This document shows, one piece after another, positions 17,429 to 26,238 of a stretch of 64,000 bases of DNA. Made by a program: the position numbers and the translations under genes. Source of the stretch: JAMZMI01 sp964353015. Lineage in GTDB: Bacteria > Bacteroidota > Bacteroidia > Cytophagales > Cyclobacteriaceae. The DNA lies in contig CAYGUA010000007.1 of assembly GCA_964353015.1 (NCBI GenBank), positions 1-64,000 on the forward strand. Direction: 5' to 3'. The first letter of the stretch is position 1, and the number at the start of each line of letters is the position of its first letter. Below the pieces are notes generated by a model. It made no database searches. It had not been told where the DNA came from and saw only the letters and a list, made by a program, of their open reading frames with translations.

Positions 17429-19606
17429 CTACTCAATTACAAGTTTCATTCTAGAGAGGATCTTTTCCTCATCTTTAATTTCCATAATATAAGCTCCCTC
17501 AGACAACTTTTGATGAATGTCATGATGCTCTAATCCTTGAAAAATAAATTGATCAACAGTCCGACCATTCAAATCAAAAAACTTTACCGTATAGGTACCG
17601 ATCTCCTTCATTTGAATCGTTAGTTCTCGGTTTTGGGTGGGATTAGGGAATACCCGCACATTCGGATTTTCAAAGGGCACAAAATTCTGTAAGGGTAAGT
17701 CACCCCCAATAATAGCCACTCTGGTCGAATATGTATTTCCATCATTGTCCGTAGCAATAGCCTGCAGATAATGAACCATATGTGAAAGATCTTGAATAGT
17801 GGCAGTCAACTCAGTGAAACTATAGGGTGCCTGTTCATCAGTGGCTATCAATTCTCCATTAATGAGCAACTTCACACTTTGAACGATCCCGTCGCTATCT
17901 GAAGCATCGACTTGAATGTCACTTCCATCCCAAGTTGACACGTCAATAGTACCGGTTGGATTTACAAAACTCACATTAGGTATGGAACCGTGAAATCCTC
18001 CATCTGAAAAATTTCCCTGACCTGCCCAGGTACCTAGCAATTCATAAATATCAACAGTCTTTTGTTCAGAAATGACAATGTTATCAACAGCATCGGTTCC
18101 TAAACGATCTTGTAGTTGTTGAAGATAGAGGCTTCTTGGTAGCACATTTGTACCCCAACTTTCCCAATATCCTTCTCCTGTTTGGTTTGAGCCGATACAC
18201 CCAATTCCCCAGTTCATTGACCCCAGGGGACTATCTACCCGAAACTCTCCACCATATGATTCTATATTCCAAAACATAGTTTGAGCACCCGACCAACCAT
18301 GACCCGTGCCTGAGTTCCCTCTATTCCAAACCCTAGTTGACGCGCCTCGAATATTTTCGAAAAGAGTACCTGTTGCCCATCTATGATGAGGGCCAATGTC
18401 AGCTGTGGCTTCTTCTGCAAGTCCATCAATGAAAACATTTGGACCCGTTACTCTTGATCCGGTTACAAAATCATGCCTCCCACTTTTGGCATAGCATCTT
18501 TGAAAAAGATTACCTAGTCCAGATTGAATTGCAAATGCATATCTTCTACCCCCTGTAACTTGCGATTTAGGATCAATGTAAGCGCAATCCTGAACGGTTG
18601 TAAAGTTCGCATCTTCAATATTTACGGTGCTGTAAGCTAAATATTGGCCAGTAACTTCTTTGATCCAACAGTTCTCAGTATTTCTAAGATTAATGGCTGC
18701 CCAGGCATGTTCCTCATCAGTATTACCATCGTAGAAAGACTGAATTCTCAGGTTTTCAATACCACATTGACTAATCCTACTAGAAGATTGTATTTTGGAA
18801 ATCGTACCTCCACCATAATAATCCTCAATCACATCTACGATTGGAATGTTAACTGAAATTGTGTTCCCTGATATTGCTGTGATGACTCTTTCATTTTTTA
18901 TCGTATAACTACTTGTTGTCCACCCTGCGCACCCACTTTTCCCAGCACACAGTGTTTCTTGATCCACTCCCAATTCGTTAATCCATATCTCATTGGGTGT
19001 TCTAGTAACCACAATTTCATCACCTACCTTAAAAGCCGATACATCAGCAACTTCAAACTCAAATGAGCCAACAGGTACATAATTGGTTACTATCGCTTGT
19101 TCAGATGATGCGTCAATATTGATTCCCCCTGATCCTGCTATGCTGATAACATCATGTTTAGCCCTACGATTGGAGTGCAGAACCGTCCCATTTAATCCAG
19201 GTCCTTCACCTATCAGAATAACTCCTGATTTCCTCATAATCAATGGTGCCTCCAAACTGTAATGACCAGCTTTAACAAGCACCACACCTCTAAATCCATC
19301 ATCATCAAGTTCCATGGCCGAAACCAAATCTATAGCTGCCTGAATTCTAGGACTATCATCACCAGCCTCTGGATTAACTATAGCCCGAACAGGAAGGTCA
19401 GTAGGAAGTGAAACTCCACCACCCTTGTAACCTGCGTAGGAAAAATCTGGAATTGTATTCACGACATTCGACCGTCCTTTCATAGCGAAAGGAACATAGA
19501 TCAATTTCCCTTGATCCATATAGATCAATTCGGAAGCCTCTTGTCCATAAGTTATATGTAAAACTAAAAGTCCAAGTATCAAAAGAGTTAGGTTTTGAAT
19601 TTTCAT
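17429..19606 (-). CDS. Secreted right-handed beta-helix protein (pectate-lyase-3-like) with Ig-like and T9SS domains
   Basis: 725 aa. Signal peptide ends at ITYGQ (about residue 21). Residues about 60-500 look like a pectate-lyase-superfamily beta-helix: the start GVSLPTDLPVRAIV, then DDSPRIQAAIDLVSAM and GVVLVKAGHYSLEAPLIMRK, are typical. A bacterial Ig-like domain follows (about 560-645, SVKLLINGELIATDEQAPYS), then a T9SS type A sorting domain (VRVFPNPTQNRELTIQMK to the end). I cannot assign a lyase or hydrolase family or a catalytic residue. The gene sits between the PKD lipoprotein and susC in the same orientation, so it may bind or cut alginate at the cell surface. Function not established. 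Confidence 0.7.
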   Translation of the reverse strand: MKIQNLTLLILGLLVLHITYGQEASELIYMDQGKLIYVPFAMKGRSNVVNTIPDFSYAGYKGGGVSLPTDLPVRAIVNPEAGDDSPRIQAAIDLVSAMELDDDGFRGVVLVKAGHYSLEAPLIMRKSGVILIGEGPGLNGTVLHSNRRAKHDVISIAGSGGINIDASSEQAIVTNYVPVGSFEFEVADVSAFKVGDEIVVTRTPNEIWINELGVDQETLCAGKSGCAGWTTSSYTIKNERVITAISGNTISVNIPIVDVIEDYYGGGTISKIQSSSRISQCGIENLRIQSFYDGNTDEEHAWAAINLRNTENCWIKEVTGQYLAYSTVNIEDANFTTVQDCAYIDPKSQVTGGRRYAFAIQSGLGNLFQRCYAKSGRHDFVTGSRVTGPNVFIDGLAEEATADIGPHHRWATGTLFENIRGASTRVWNRGNSGTGHGWSGAQTMFWNIESYGGEFRVDSPLGSMNWGIGCIGSNQTGEGYWESWGTNVLPRSLYLQQLQDRLGTDAVDNIVISEQKTVDIYELLGTWAGQGNFSDGGFHGSIPNVSFVNPTGTIDVSTWDGSDIQVDASDSDGIVQSVKLLINGELIATDEQAPYSFTELTATIQDLSHMVHYLQAIATDNDGNTYSTRVAIIGGDLPLQNFVPFENPNVRVFPNPTQNRELTIQMKEIGTYTVKFFDLNGRTVDQFIFQGLEHHDIHQKLSEGAYIMEIKDEEKILSRMKLVIE

Positions 19607-19764
19607 AGTTTAATTGGAAAATCCTTATTCATAAGATTAACTAAATACCGTCCTAAGGATAATTTGAAGTGCTCCGACCGAAATCATAAATAAAGCCATA
19701 TTTAAACGGGCCAAGTACATCAGGCTCTAATGCATAAAATAGCATAAACCTCAAAGACCTAAAT

Positions 19765-19797
19765 AAAAAAGGAGCGACTAATGAGTCGCTCCTTTTT
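19765..19797. terminator. Bidirectional Rho-independent terminator
   Basis: GGAGCGACT (19771-19779) pairs perfectly with AGTCGCTCC (19784-19792) around a 4-nt loop, flanked by an A-run on the left and a T-run on the right. It is placed just after the PKD lipoprotein stop, so it ends that minus-strand transcript and separates it from the beta-helix gene. Confidence 0.9.
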
Positions 19798-19843
19798 ATA
19801 GCGATTTTAAGCATTATTAAATTCTCGCTATGCTATTTTAAAC

Positions 19844-20902
19844 TTACTGCTCTTCACTCACCGAAGCATCAACAGTATTGATATGATATGGTGTAGTTGG
19901 GGCAAGTGGATCTTCACCAGGGTTCAAATTTGTACCTGTTTGATAGCCTTGGAAATCATCGCTGAATACTACTACCTCAGATCCTGAATCAGAAGAATAT
20001 ACTACAATATCATCGACAGAATAAGTTTTATCATCAATGGCTGAATTTGAATTATATTTCCACTGTATCGTATGCAAACCGTCCTTAGTCGCTTCTAAAT
20101 GTCCAGGCACATCCACATCACCACCATTGGTGGTGCTAACAAGATTTGTACCCACTGATACACCATCAATTGTAAGGCTAAACGTTGGAACATCAGTACC
20201 ATTCGCAGACCAACTCATTTCTACAGCAACCCACTCATTATCTTTTGGATCAGGGAAATTTGTAGGAGCATCAGAAGGAGCTCCTTCACGCCATTCGTGG
20301 GAACTACCGGCATTTTTCAATCTTACTTCAGCAATCATAAAATCACCCGTAGTTGAGTTACCACAAAGGGAAATAAATCCGTCTTTGCTATCTGTTTCCT
20401 TCATAAAATTAAAAGTCACCCTACCTGTTCTAATGGAATCCGCCAAATCAACTCTAAGTTCCCCGGTATCTGTATCCAGCAAATCTGTTATTGAAGCCCA
20501 TTTATTTTTAGGTGCAGTAACAGTGATTGTTTCTGAGGCAGTACCTTCAGTTCCATCAGCAGCAGTTGCTGTTAGTGTTACTAAGAACTCACCCGCTGTA
20601 GAAAAAGTATATGTTGGGTTCTTCTCAGTAGAAGTTCCATCTCCACCAAAGTCCCAAGCAAAAGTTCCGGTAAGATCATCAATACCAAAAATCACAGTAT
20701 TGTTGGTGAACGTGTAGGTAAAAGAATTTTCCAAATCAACTTCAGAAGTAAAGCCTGCATTCACAGTAGCAGGATCTGGATCAGGATCTGGTCCGGGTGT
20801 CGAGTCGCCATCCCCACCACAGGAAATAAGCACCACAATTGATGCTAGTAGTGACATCATTAAGATGCTCTTCTTGCTTGCATTAGTTATCATGTTTTTC
20901 AT
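19844..20902 (-). CDS. PKD-domain surface glycan-binding lipoprotein (alginate locus)
   Basis: 352 aa. The signal peptide ends at a lipobox (LISC, Cys28) followed by an acidic Pro-Asp linker (about 33-44). A PKD domain follows (about 46-130) with the characteristic FAWDFGGDGTSTEKNPTYTF. The C-terminal about 200 residues look like a beta-sandwich carbohydrate-binding domain (GFISLCGNSTTGDFMIAEVR; TIQWKYNSNSAIDDKTYSVDDIVVY), fitting a laminin-G/concanavalin or CBM-like fold. No catalytic motif is seen. Outer-membrane PKD lipoproteins next to susCD commonly act as surface glycan-binding proteins. It has its own terminator, so it is made as a separate transcript. Confidence 0.75.
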   Translation of the reverse strand: MKNMITNASKKSILMMSLLASIVVLISCGGDGDSTPGPDPDPDPATVNAGFTSEVDLENSFTYTFTNNTVIFGIDDLTGTFAWDFGGDGTSTEKNPTYTFSTAGEFLVTLTATAADGTEGTASETITVTAPKNKWASITDLLDTDTGELRVDLADSIRTGRVTFNFMKETDSKDGFISLCGNSTTGDFMIAEVRLKNAGSSHEWREGAPSDAPTNFPDPKDNEWVAVEMSWSANGTDVPTFSLTIDGVSVGTNLVSTTNGGDVDVPGHLEATKDGLHTIQWKYNSNSAIDDKTYSVDDIVVYSSDSGSEVVVFSDDFQGYQTGTNLNPGEDPLAPTTPYHINTVDASVSEEQ

Positions 20903-21035
20903 AATAGTTGCTGTTTACAGTTAATTTAATTGTTGTTAAATAGTTATTAAAAATTATACTCTTATTAGTCTTTTTTTCCTTAGGATTTTTATGTGCTTTT
21001 TGAGGATACAGGATCACCTTATCATAAAATGATAT

Positions 21036-21782
21036 TTATGTCAAACTTCCATTTCCATTTAGCGAGATGTCTCTTTTTAATGTTTTAACATAATCGCTTA
21101 TATCTTTTAAATGATGACGGATGCTCTCTCCAGCTTTATCTGGATTTTTATCAATGATGTGCTGAAGAATTTCTCTATGCTGCTCAATGGCGATTTCCGC
21201 TCTTACATCATCACACACTTTATGCTTTTTGAAATATTGCATTATGTCTGGTACGATAATGAGCATTAAAGAATTAAGCACAGAGTTTTTGCCGGCCTCA
21301 GCAATCTTTAAATGAAATAGCAAGTCTTCTTCAACTGCATCTTCATTATACAAAATTTTATTACCGTGTGCATTTAGCGCATGCTCCAGTTCTATAATAT
21401 CTTTATCTGCTCTATTCTCTGCAGCTAACTGTGCAATATTGGTTTCAAGAATCACTCTTGATTCTACCAATGATTTAAAATCATTTCCCTGCAGTCCCAA
21501 CATATCTGTGATTAGTCCTTCAAGAGCAGGTAAACCCATTCCGGCTACCACAGTTCCACTTTGTGGATTTGTTTTTAAAATTCCATAAAATTCAAGTTTA
21601 CGCAACGCATCTCTCAGGTGAGTTCTCCCTACGCCCAATTTCTCACATAACTTTCGTTCAGAAGGAAGTCTATCGCCAGGATTCAACTGTCCCATTGTTA
21701 TGAGATCTCTAATCTGCCTGATAATCTTGTCCACAGGAGACTCTACTACAATTTGAGAAAAGTTATTAAGTAAGTCGATCAT
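21036..21782 (-). CDS. FadR-type GntR transcriptional regulator 1
   Basis: 248 aa, cytoplasmic. The N-terminal winged helix (about 12-80) carries LNPGDRLPSERKLCEKLGVG followed by RTHLRDALRKLEFYGIL. The C-terminal FCD effector domain (about 100-235) has the His residues expected of a metal/ligand site (HLKIAEAGKNSVLN, EQHREIL, RHHLKDI). FadR-family proteins bind as dimers to palindromes and usually respond to an acid or sugar acid. A perfect palindrome lies in its own promoter, which suggests autoregulation. The effector could be DEH, KDG or a related uronate; this is inferred from the alginate catabolic genes downstream. Confidence 0.92.
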   Translation of the reverse strand: MIDLLNNFSQIVVESPVDKIIRQIRDLITMGQLNPGDRLPSERKLCEKLGVGRTHLRDALRKLEFYGILKTNPQSGTVVAGMGLPALEGLITDMLGLQGNDFKSLVESRVILETNIAQLAAENRADKDIIELEHALNAHGNKILYNEDAVEEDLLFHLKIAEAGKNSVLNSLMLIIVPDIMQYFKKHKVCDDVRAEIAIEQHREILQHIIDKNPDKAGESIRHHLKDISDYVKTLKRDISLNGNGSLT

Positions 21783-21808
21783 GTAAATTATTTTACTGGA
21801 ACACCATC

Positions 21809-21824
21809 AATTGGTCGACCAATT
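21809..21824 (-). promoter_or_regulatory. Palindromic operator in the regulator 1 promoter
   Basis: The same perfect 16-bp palindrome as upstream of susC. It overlaps the -7 element of the proposed promoter, consistent with autorepression. Confidence 0.8.
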
Positions 21825-21849
21825 TAGGTAGGTTATATTAAAATGCAAA
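21819..21849 (-). promoter_or_regulatory. Probable promoter of regulator 1 (TTTG-N19-TAAATTGG)
   Basis: On the minus strand TTTG lies at 21849-21846 and TAAATTGG at 21826-21819, with exactly 19 nt between. This is the Bacteroidota promoter spacing, and the -7 box matches all but one consensus position. Confidence 0.65.
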
Positions 21850-22517
21850 ACAATTGGTCTTTTTTTTAACTATTACTAATTTGACAATGTTAAAATTGCC
21901 TCATTTTGACTTATCCATAATATGAGTAGCCCTGTATTTTTAGAATCAAATACTCAACCTAGAATACTTGTTAACCTCCTACCAGCTTTCTCAAATATCA
22001 ATTTACCAAGCCATCAACCACAGGCTGAATGATTAACATGATTGATTGGGGGACTAATGATCCTTTTATTTTAATAAGTCATAGTGTCTGTAAGACATCT
22101 ATAATTACAATGCATTGCAATAGCCAAAAACCACAATCACATATATTATAACACAAAACCAGACCACATTGAATCCATTTAAACATCATGATAAACTAGA
22201 AGGTTAACAACATATCTAGTGCACCGATGGCATGATTATAACCGAATTAAACCGGAACTTGCACTCTAAATCAGCCAAAAAAGCAATACCTCCCTTTGAT
22301 CCGGAGAGGATTCTTACTAAAAATGTACAAGGGACATTGGATAAGAACCCTTGAAGGCATAAGGATTATGAAATGGATGGATGCTGACCAATTCACCTCT
22401 AAAGGCGGTGTGATAATAAATAGATCAAAACTGAAAAGTGAGGTTAATACTACCGGACTTCAACGTTGAAAATGAGTACTTCATTTGTCAACAATCAAAG
22501 AAAAAAATTAAGGAAGG

Positions 22518-23240
22518 CTAATTTTTCTCCTTTGATTCGGAGGTAAAGTTCAAAAGTCCATTTAAGTGATTTTTCATTGCCAATTCGGCATTATCCGGAT
22601 CTTTCTTTTCTATGAATCCCAAAATTTCGTGATGTTCTTCTAAAGCAGAAGTAGGTCTGGTTCCCGCACAAACATCATTTTCTGTAAAATATGTAATGAT
22701 GTCTGGGGTAACAATCATCATTAAGGATTTTAGAACAGGATTCTTACTTGCCTCAGCAATCGTCAAGTGAAACAAAAGATCGTGTTCCACCGAAACCTGC
22801 TTATTGTTTATCGCTTTTTCATAATCATTCAAAGCAGTTGCGATTGATACTATATCATCATTTGTTCTTCTTTCCGCAGCAAATCGAGCCGATTTAGTTT
22901 CAAGAATGTATCTGGTTTCTACCAATGCATTAAAATCATTACCCTCCAATTTTAACACATCAGTTATCAAGCCTTCTAGTGCTGTAATACCCATTCCTGC
23001 CACCACAGTGCCACTTTGAGGAAGTGTTTTAAGAATTCCATAGAACTCCAGCTTTTGAATGGCATCTCTGACTGAAGTCCTTCCTATGCCGAAACGCTCG
23101 CTTAATAGTCTTTCAGACGGTAGCCTATCTCCTGGTTTCAATTGGCCGGTAGAAATTAACTGCTTAATCTGCTTAATAATCTTGTCAGATGGTTTTTCAA
23201 TTATGATTTCACTGAAGTTATTTAAAATCTCTTTTGCCAT
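22518..23240 (-). CDS. FadR-type GntR transcriptional regulator 2 (paralogue)
   Basis: 240 aa. The winged helix (LKPGDRLPSERLLSERFGIG; RTSVRDAIQKLEFYGILKT) and FCD domain (HLTIAEASKNPVLKS; EEHHEILGFI) align along their length with regulator 1, including PQSGTVVAGMG and the LEGLITD segment after the DNA-binding domain. The two are clearly a tandem duplication. The DNA-contacting helix is very similar (GIGRTSVRDA against GVGRTHLRDA), so both may read the same palindrome. Its own upstream region shows only a degenerate half-site (CTGGTTGAATTT), so control may differ from that of regulator 1. Confidence 0.92.
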   Translation of the reverse strand: MAKEILNNFSEIIIEKPSDKIIKQIKQLISTGQLKPGDRLPSERLLSERFGIGRTSVRDAIQKLEFYGILKTLPQSGTVVAGMGITALEGLITDVLKLEGNDFNALVETRYILETKSARFAAERRTNDDIVSIATALNDYEKAINNKQVSVEHDLLFHLTIAEASKNPVLKSLMMIVTPDIITYFTENDVCAGTRPTSALEEHHEILGFIEKKDPDNAELAMKNHLNGLLNFTSESKEKN

Positions 23241-23561
23241 ATCATTAATTAGTTAACCCCAAACTGGTTGAATTTTAACGTAAATTATAAAAACACCAAA
23301 ACATTCAAACACTTTATTGCTGATTGAGCAAATTAAAAAGGGTTCTCGGTTCTTTATTAGCCAAATATCATAATTTCTTATCAGCGGTTTCAAATTCAAT
23401 TACCCTAAATAATCTTTCCTAAATTTTCTTAAAAATATTAATCTACCAACAACCAATTATTGGTTGACCAATTTAACTTTTTGTATTATATTACTTCGAT
23501 TTTACGATTATATCAATTTCACACATCTTTTAAGTAAGCCTTTTAATCATTTAAAAATCAC
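23241..23561. other. Divergent promoter region, regulator 2 and the LTD-module gene
   Basis: 321 bp between two divergently transcribed genes, AT-rich, with no gene seen. It holds the third operator copy and a plausible promoter for the plus-strand gene. Confidence 0.6.
23459..23472 (+). promoter_or_regulatory. Third copy of the operator (ATTGGTTGACCAAT)
   Basis: Differs from the perfect palindrome at one central base (TTGACC for TCGACC). It is followed about 8 nt later by TTTG (23480-23483) and, 19 nt on, TACGATTA (23503-23510), a weak match to a Bacteroidota promoter. Here the operator lies upstream of the -33 box and does not cover the -7 box, so the regulatory outcome may differ. Confidence 0.65.
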
Positions 23562-25955
23562 ATGTTTATGAGAACTATTTACAAACTAAAATCTGTACTA
23601 CTAACCTTTGCAATCGCATTTGTTGGACCGGTAGTACTTGCACAGGGCCTTTACATAAGTGAAGTCATGTTTTCTCCAGGAGGAAATGACATTCCTAGAG
23701 AATTTGTGGAGATTATGGGAACTCCTAATGCAGTAATTCCCGCGAATACTTATCTTGTTTGCGTTGAGGGTGACCCAAATAGTCAAGGAAGGGTGAAAAT
23801 GTTTTTCGATTTCAGTGACAAAACAATAGGGTCAAATGGTTTTTTCGCATATCAAATGGGCGGAAACACTTATGAAAATGCTGGAGGCTCTGTACTCACG
23901 GCAACTGGAAGTACCGGATGGGACGGTTTAACTGAATATACCGCTGGTAGCGGTACGGCATTGGTTGAAATAGAAAGTGGATCAATTAGTTTTTTATTGG
24001 TACAAAGTACTAATCCTATTTTGATTTCCGACGACATTGACTCATCCAACGATGGAGAAATTGACATTACAGGATGGACAATATTGGATGGTATTGCCTT
24101 CACCGACGATGATTTTGAAAACAGTTCATCGCTGGAATATGCCTATTCTCCACTCATTTACGGTCAAACTGTCACAGAAACAGTAGCTAGACCTAGTACA
24201 TCAACATATATACAAGTATCCTTCTCGAGTGATATCGGATATTTTGCAAGAGTAGGAAGATCTACAAGTAAAACTGATACTGACTGGGTAGCTGGTGCAA
24301 TAAATAGTGCTACTCCAGCAGCATCAGGAGACTTCAAACTCAGCAGTACAAGTCTTTCAAATCTTGCGTATGCAAGTACTACCTTCACTGCTATCGGAGG
24401 ACCAAACTTCACCTTGACTTATGTTGGTTCTTCATTTACCTCTTCAGACGATAAAGGAGGAACGGAACCAACTAATGCAGACTATGCACTTGAATTTGCA
24501 GATAATTATACATCTACAGCTGATATGATTTGCCACAGCTTAACCATCAATTCAGGAAATACACTCACCATAGCAACAGGACATACACTTACCGTAAATG
24601 GTAATATTCAGGTAGATGGTTCATTAGTTATTGAGTCTGGTGCATCACTAATCACCAAAAACGGGAATACTATTGGTTCAGTTATCATCAATAGAAACAC
24701 CAATGGTTCAGCATTAGGATATAGTTTCGTAGGATCTCCAGTTGCTTCCGATGCTGGTATTACAGGAGCTAATTTAGGGTCAATCACTTATTCTTACGAT
24801 GAAACTCTTGCTTATGCTGCTACTGGCGGCCCACGTTGGGTTAATGCCTTTGCTACACAGTTGGTACCTGGCATTGGTTACGCACAAGCTGGACAAAGCA
24901 CAATATCATTTATAGGTATTCCTAATGATGGAGATATTGTTGTGAATGGTCTTACATATTCAGCTGGCACTGCCAATGAGCAAGGATGGAATTTGCTGAG
25001 CAATCCATATCCAGCTGCAATCAGTGCTTTAGCTTTCAGCGCAGCAAACACTGAAATTGACGCAGCGATATACCTATGGAATGACCCAAATAGTGGACAA
25101 GGAACAAACAGTGACTACATAACTGTCACGGATCTTGGCTCTGTAAATGGTGATTACAATGGAAACATTGGCGCAATGCAGGGCTTTTTTGTAAAGGTTA
25201 AAACTCAAGGAACCGCAAGTGTTACTTTCACTGAAGACATGAGGGTTGCCGGTAGTAATGATGACGCTAACTTTTTCAGAAAAGCAAACGAAAATCCATT
25301 GAATATTAAGTTGGCAATTCAAACTGATAAGGGTTTTTACAATGAAACGTTAATTGGATTAAGATCAGATGCTACTTCTGGAACAGATAGAATTTACGAC
25401 GCTGCTAAACTTGTTGGCAATGAAAACATTGCTTTCTACAGCTTGATTAATGACAATAAATTCGCCATTCAGGCATTACCTATCGAGCAAGGAATAGCTA
25501 CAGAACTTGCATTTAACATAGGAGAATCATCGGAATTAAAACTTTCTGTCGTAGAACTTAGTGGCCTTGAAAATGGCATGACATTCATACTTACTGACAA
25601 AATCACAGGTCTAACGTACGATTTGAGCGAAATTAACAGTATTGATTTCTCAGCCTCAAAAGGTTCTGATCAAAATAGATTTACCTTAACTTATGCTGCA
25701 GCCAATGTCCTCGCTATTGACATGCCGAATAATCAGCCTCTATACAGATACTTGAACGATCAATTGGTAGTTACATTCAACAAATCATTAAGCATCGCGG
25801 GGTTCTCGGTATATGATCTTTCAGGGAAAATAATTTTAGAAAATTCTGAGGATTTTTCTGCGAATGAGCTCATTATTCCAATTTCAAACAAAGGAATTAA
25901 TATCATTAGCATTGTAACTTCTGAAGGCACATTTACAAGAAAATTCTTATTCTAA
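23562..25955 (+). CDS. Large secreted protein: lamin-tail-like domain plus shared C-terminal module
   Basis: 797 aa. Signal peptide to VVLAQ (about residue 28). The N-terminal part opens with LYISEVMFSPGGNDIPREFV, typical of the lamin-tail (LTD) domain found in secreted bacterial proteins, and runs to about 315. The remaining about 480 residues are the module shared with four other proteins in this window: LTINSGNTLTIATGHTLTVN, IESGASLIT, SFVGSP, GWNLLSNPYPAAIS, a YLWND stretch, MQGFFVK and NETLIGLRSDA. The end (FSVYDLSGKIILENS to RKFLF) resembles a T9SS sorting domain without the usual PNP motif. No catalytic site is recognised. The promoter carries the FadR-like operator, which ties it to the alginate regulon. 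The next gene, 22 nt downstream, is a PID-CTERM peptide. Confidence 0.8.
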   Translation: MFMRTIYKLKSVLLTFAIAFVGPVVLAQGLYISEVMFSPGGNDIPREFVEIMGTPNAVIPANTYLVCVEGDPNSQGRVKMFFDFSDKTIGSNGFFAYQMGGNTYENAGGSVLTATGSTGWDGLTEYTAGSGTALVEIESGSISFLLVQSTNPILISDDIDSSNDGEIDITGWTILDGIAFTDDDFENSSSLEYAYSPLIYGQTVTETVARPSTSTYIQVSFSSDIGYFARVGRSTSKTDTDWVAGAINSATPAASGDFKLSSTSLSNLAYASTTFTAIGGPNFTLTYVGSSFTSSDDKGGTEPTNADYALEFADNYTSTADMICHSLTINSGNTLTIATGHTLTVNGNIQVDGSLVIESGASLITKNGNTIGSVIINRNTNGSALGYSFVGSPVASDAGITGANLGSITYSYDETLAYAATGGPRWVNAFATQLVPGIGYAQAGQSTISFIGIPNDGDIVVNGLTYSAGTANEQGWNLLSNPYPAAISALAFSAANTEIDAAIYLWNDPNSGQGTNSDYITVTDLGSVNGDYNGNIGAMQGFFVKVKTQGTASVTFTEDMRVAGSNDDANFFRKANENPLNIKLAIQTDKGFYNETLIGLRSDATSGTDRIYDAAKLVGNENIAFYSLINDNKFAIQALPIEQGIATELAFNIGESSELKLSVVELSGLENGMTFILTDKITGLTYDLSEINSIDFSASKGSDQNRFTLTYAAANVLAIDMPNNQPLYRYLNDQLVVTFNKSLSIAGFSVYDLSGKIILENSEDFSANELIIPISNKGINIISIVTSEGTFTRKFLF

Positions 25956-25977
25956 TTAACTTTTAACTGACATAATC

Positions 25978-26142
25978 ATGAAAAATATACAGATCATTTT
26001 AGCTATTATGCTTTTAATCATGGTAGTTCCAGCTTTCGCACAAGGAGCTCCTCCTGCCACTCCAATAGACGGAGGTCTATCTCTTCTACTTGCAGCAGGT
26101 GGAATCTATGGAATGAAAAAAATAAGAGATTTAAAAAAATAA
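25978..26142 (+). CDS. PID-CTERM-type small protein 1
   Basis: 54 aa. Signal peptide (MKNIQIILAIMLLIMVVPAF, cut near AQG), then GAPPATPIDGGLSLLLAAGG, a short hydrophobic span, then a basic tail (YGMKKIRDLKK). The Pro-Ile-Asp motif followed by a transmembrane helix and basic C-terminus matches what I know as the PID-CTERM protein-sorting domain of Bacteroidota. Here the mature protein is almost nothing but the sorting signal. It starts 22 nt after the LTD-module gene, so they are co-transcribed, and a terminator follows. Its function is unknown. The near-identical copy at 34327-34497 supports that it is real. Confidence 0.85.
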   Translation: MKNIQIILAIMLLIMVVPAFAQGAPPATPIDGGLSLLLAAGGIYGMKKIRDLKK

Positions 26143-26161
26143 ATTCCTTTTCAACTAAAAG

Positions 26162-26201
26162 AATGGCATTCGGTAATTGTACTCTGAATGCCATTTTTTT
26201 T
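26162..26201 (+). terminator. Rho-independent terminator after the PID-CTERM gene
   Basis: AATGGCATTC (26162-26171) pairs with GAATGCCATT (26186-26195), followed by a run of Ts. It ends the LTD-module/PID-CTERM transcript before the PL6-module gene. Confidence 0.9.
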
Positions 26202-26238
26202 ATCAATTTGATCATTTACAATTTATTATAGCAGTAGG

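Larger units (their letters stand above)
21783..22517. other. Intergenic region between the two regulator genes
   Basis: 735 bp without a convincing gene on either strand. The first 70 bp hold the promoter and operator of regulator 1. The rest is AT-rich sequence with scattered stops. No tRNA-like fold, terminator hairpin or long repeat was recognised. A degraded gene cannot be excluded at about 22240-22480, where base composition is slightly more gene-like. Confidence 0.5.

Noticed and set aside
20037..20717. A 226-codon open frame on the plus strand
   Set aside because: It lies wholly opposite the PKD lipoprotein gene, has no recognisable domain and shows composition expected of the complement of a real gene.
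22240..22480. A slightly gene-like stretch between the two regulators
   Set aside because: No frame longer than chance, stops in all frames and no recognisable motif, so it is not called as a gene or pseudogene.
23241..23290. A half-operator (CTGGTTGAATTT) upstream of regulator 2
   Set aside because: Only one half matches the palindrome; too degenerate to call a binding site.
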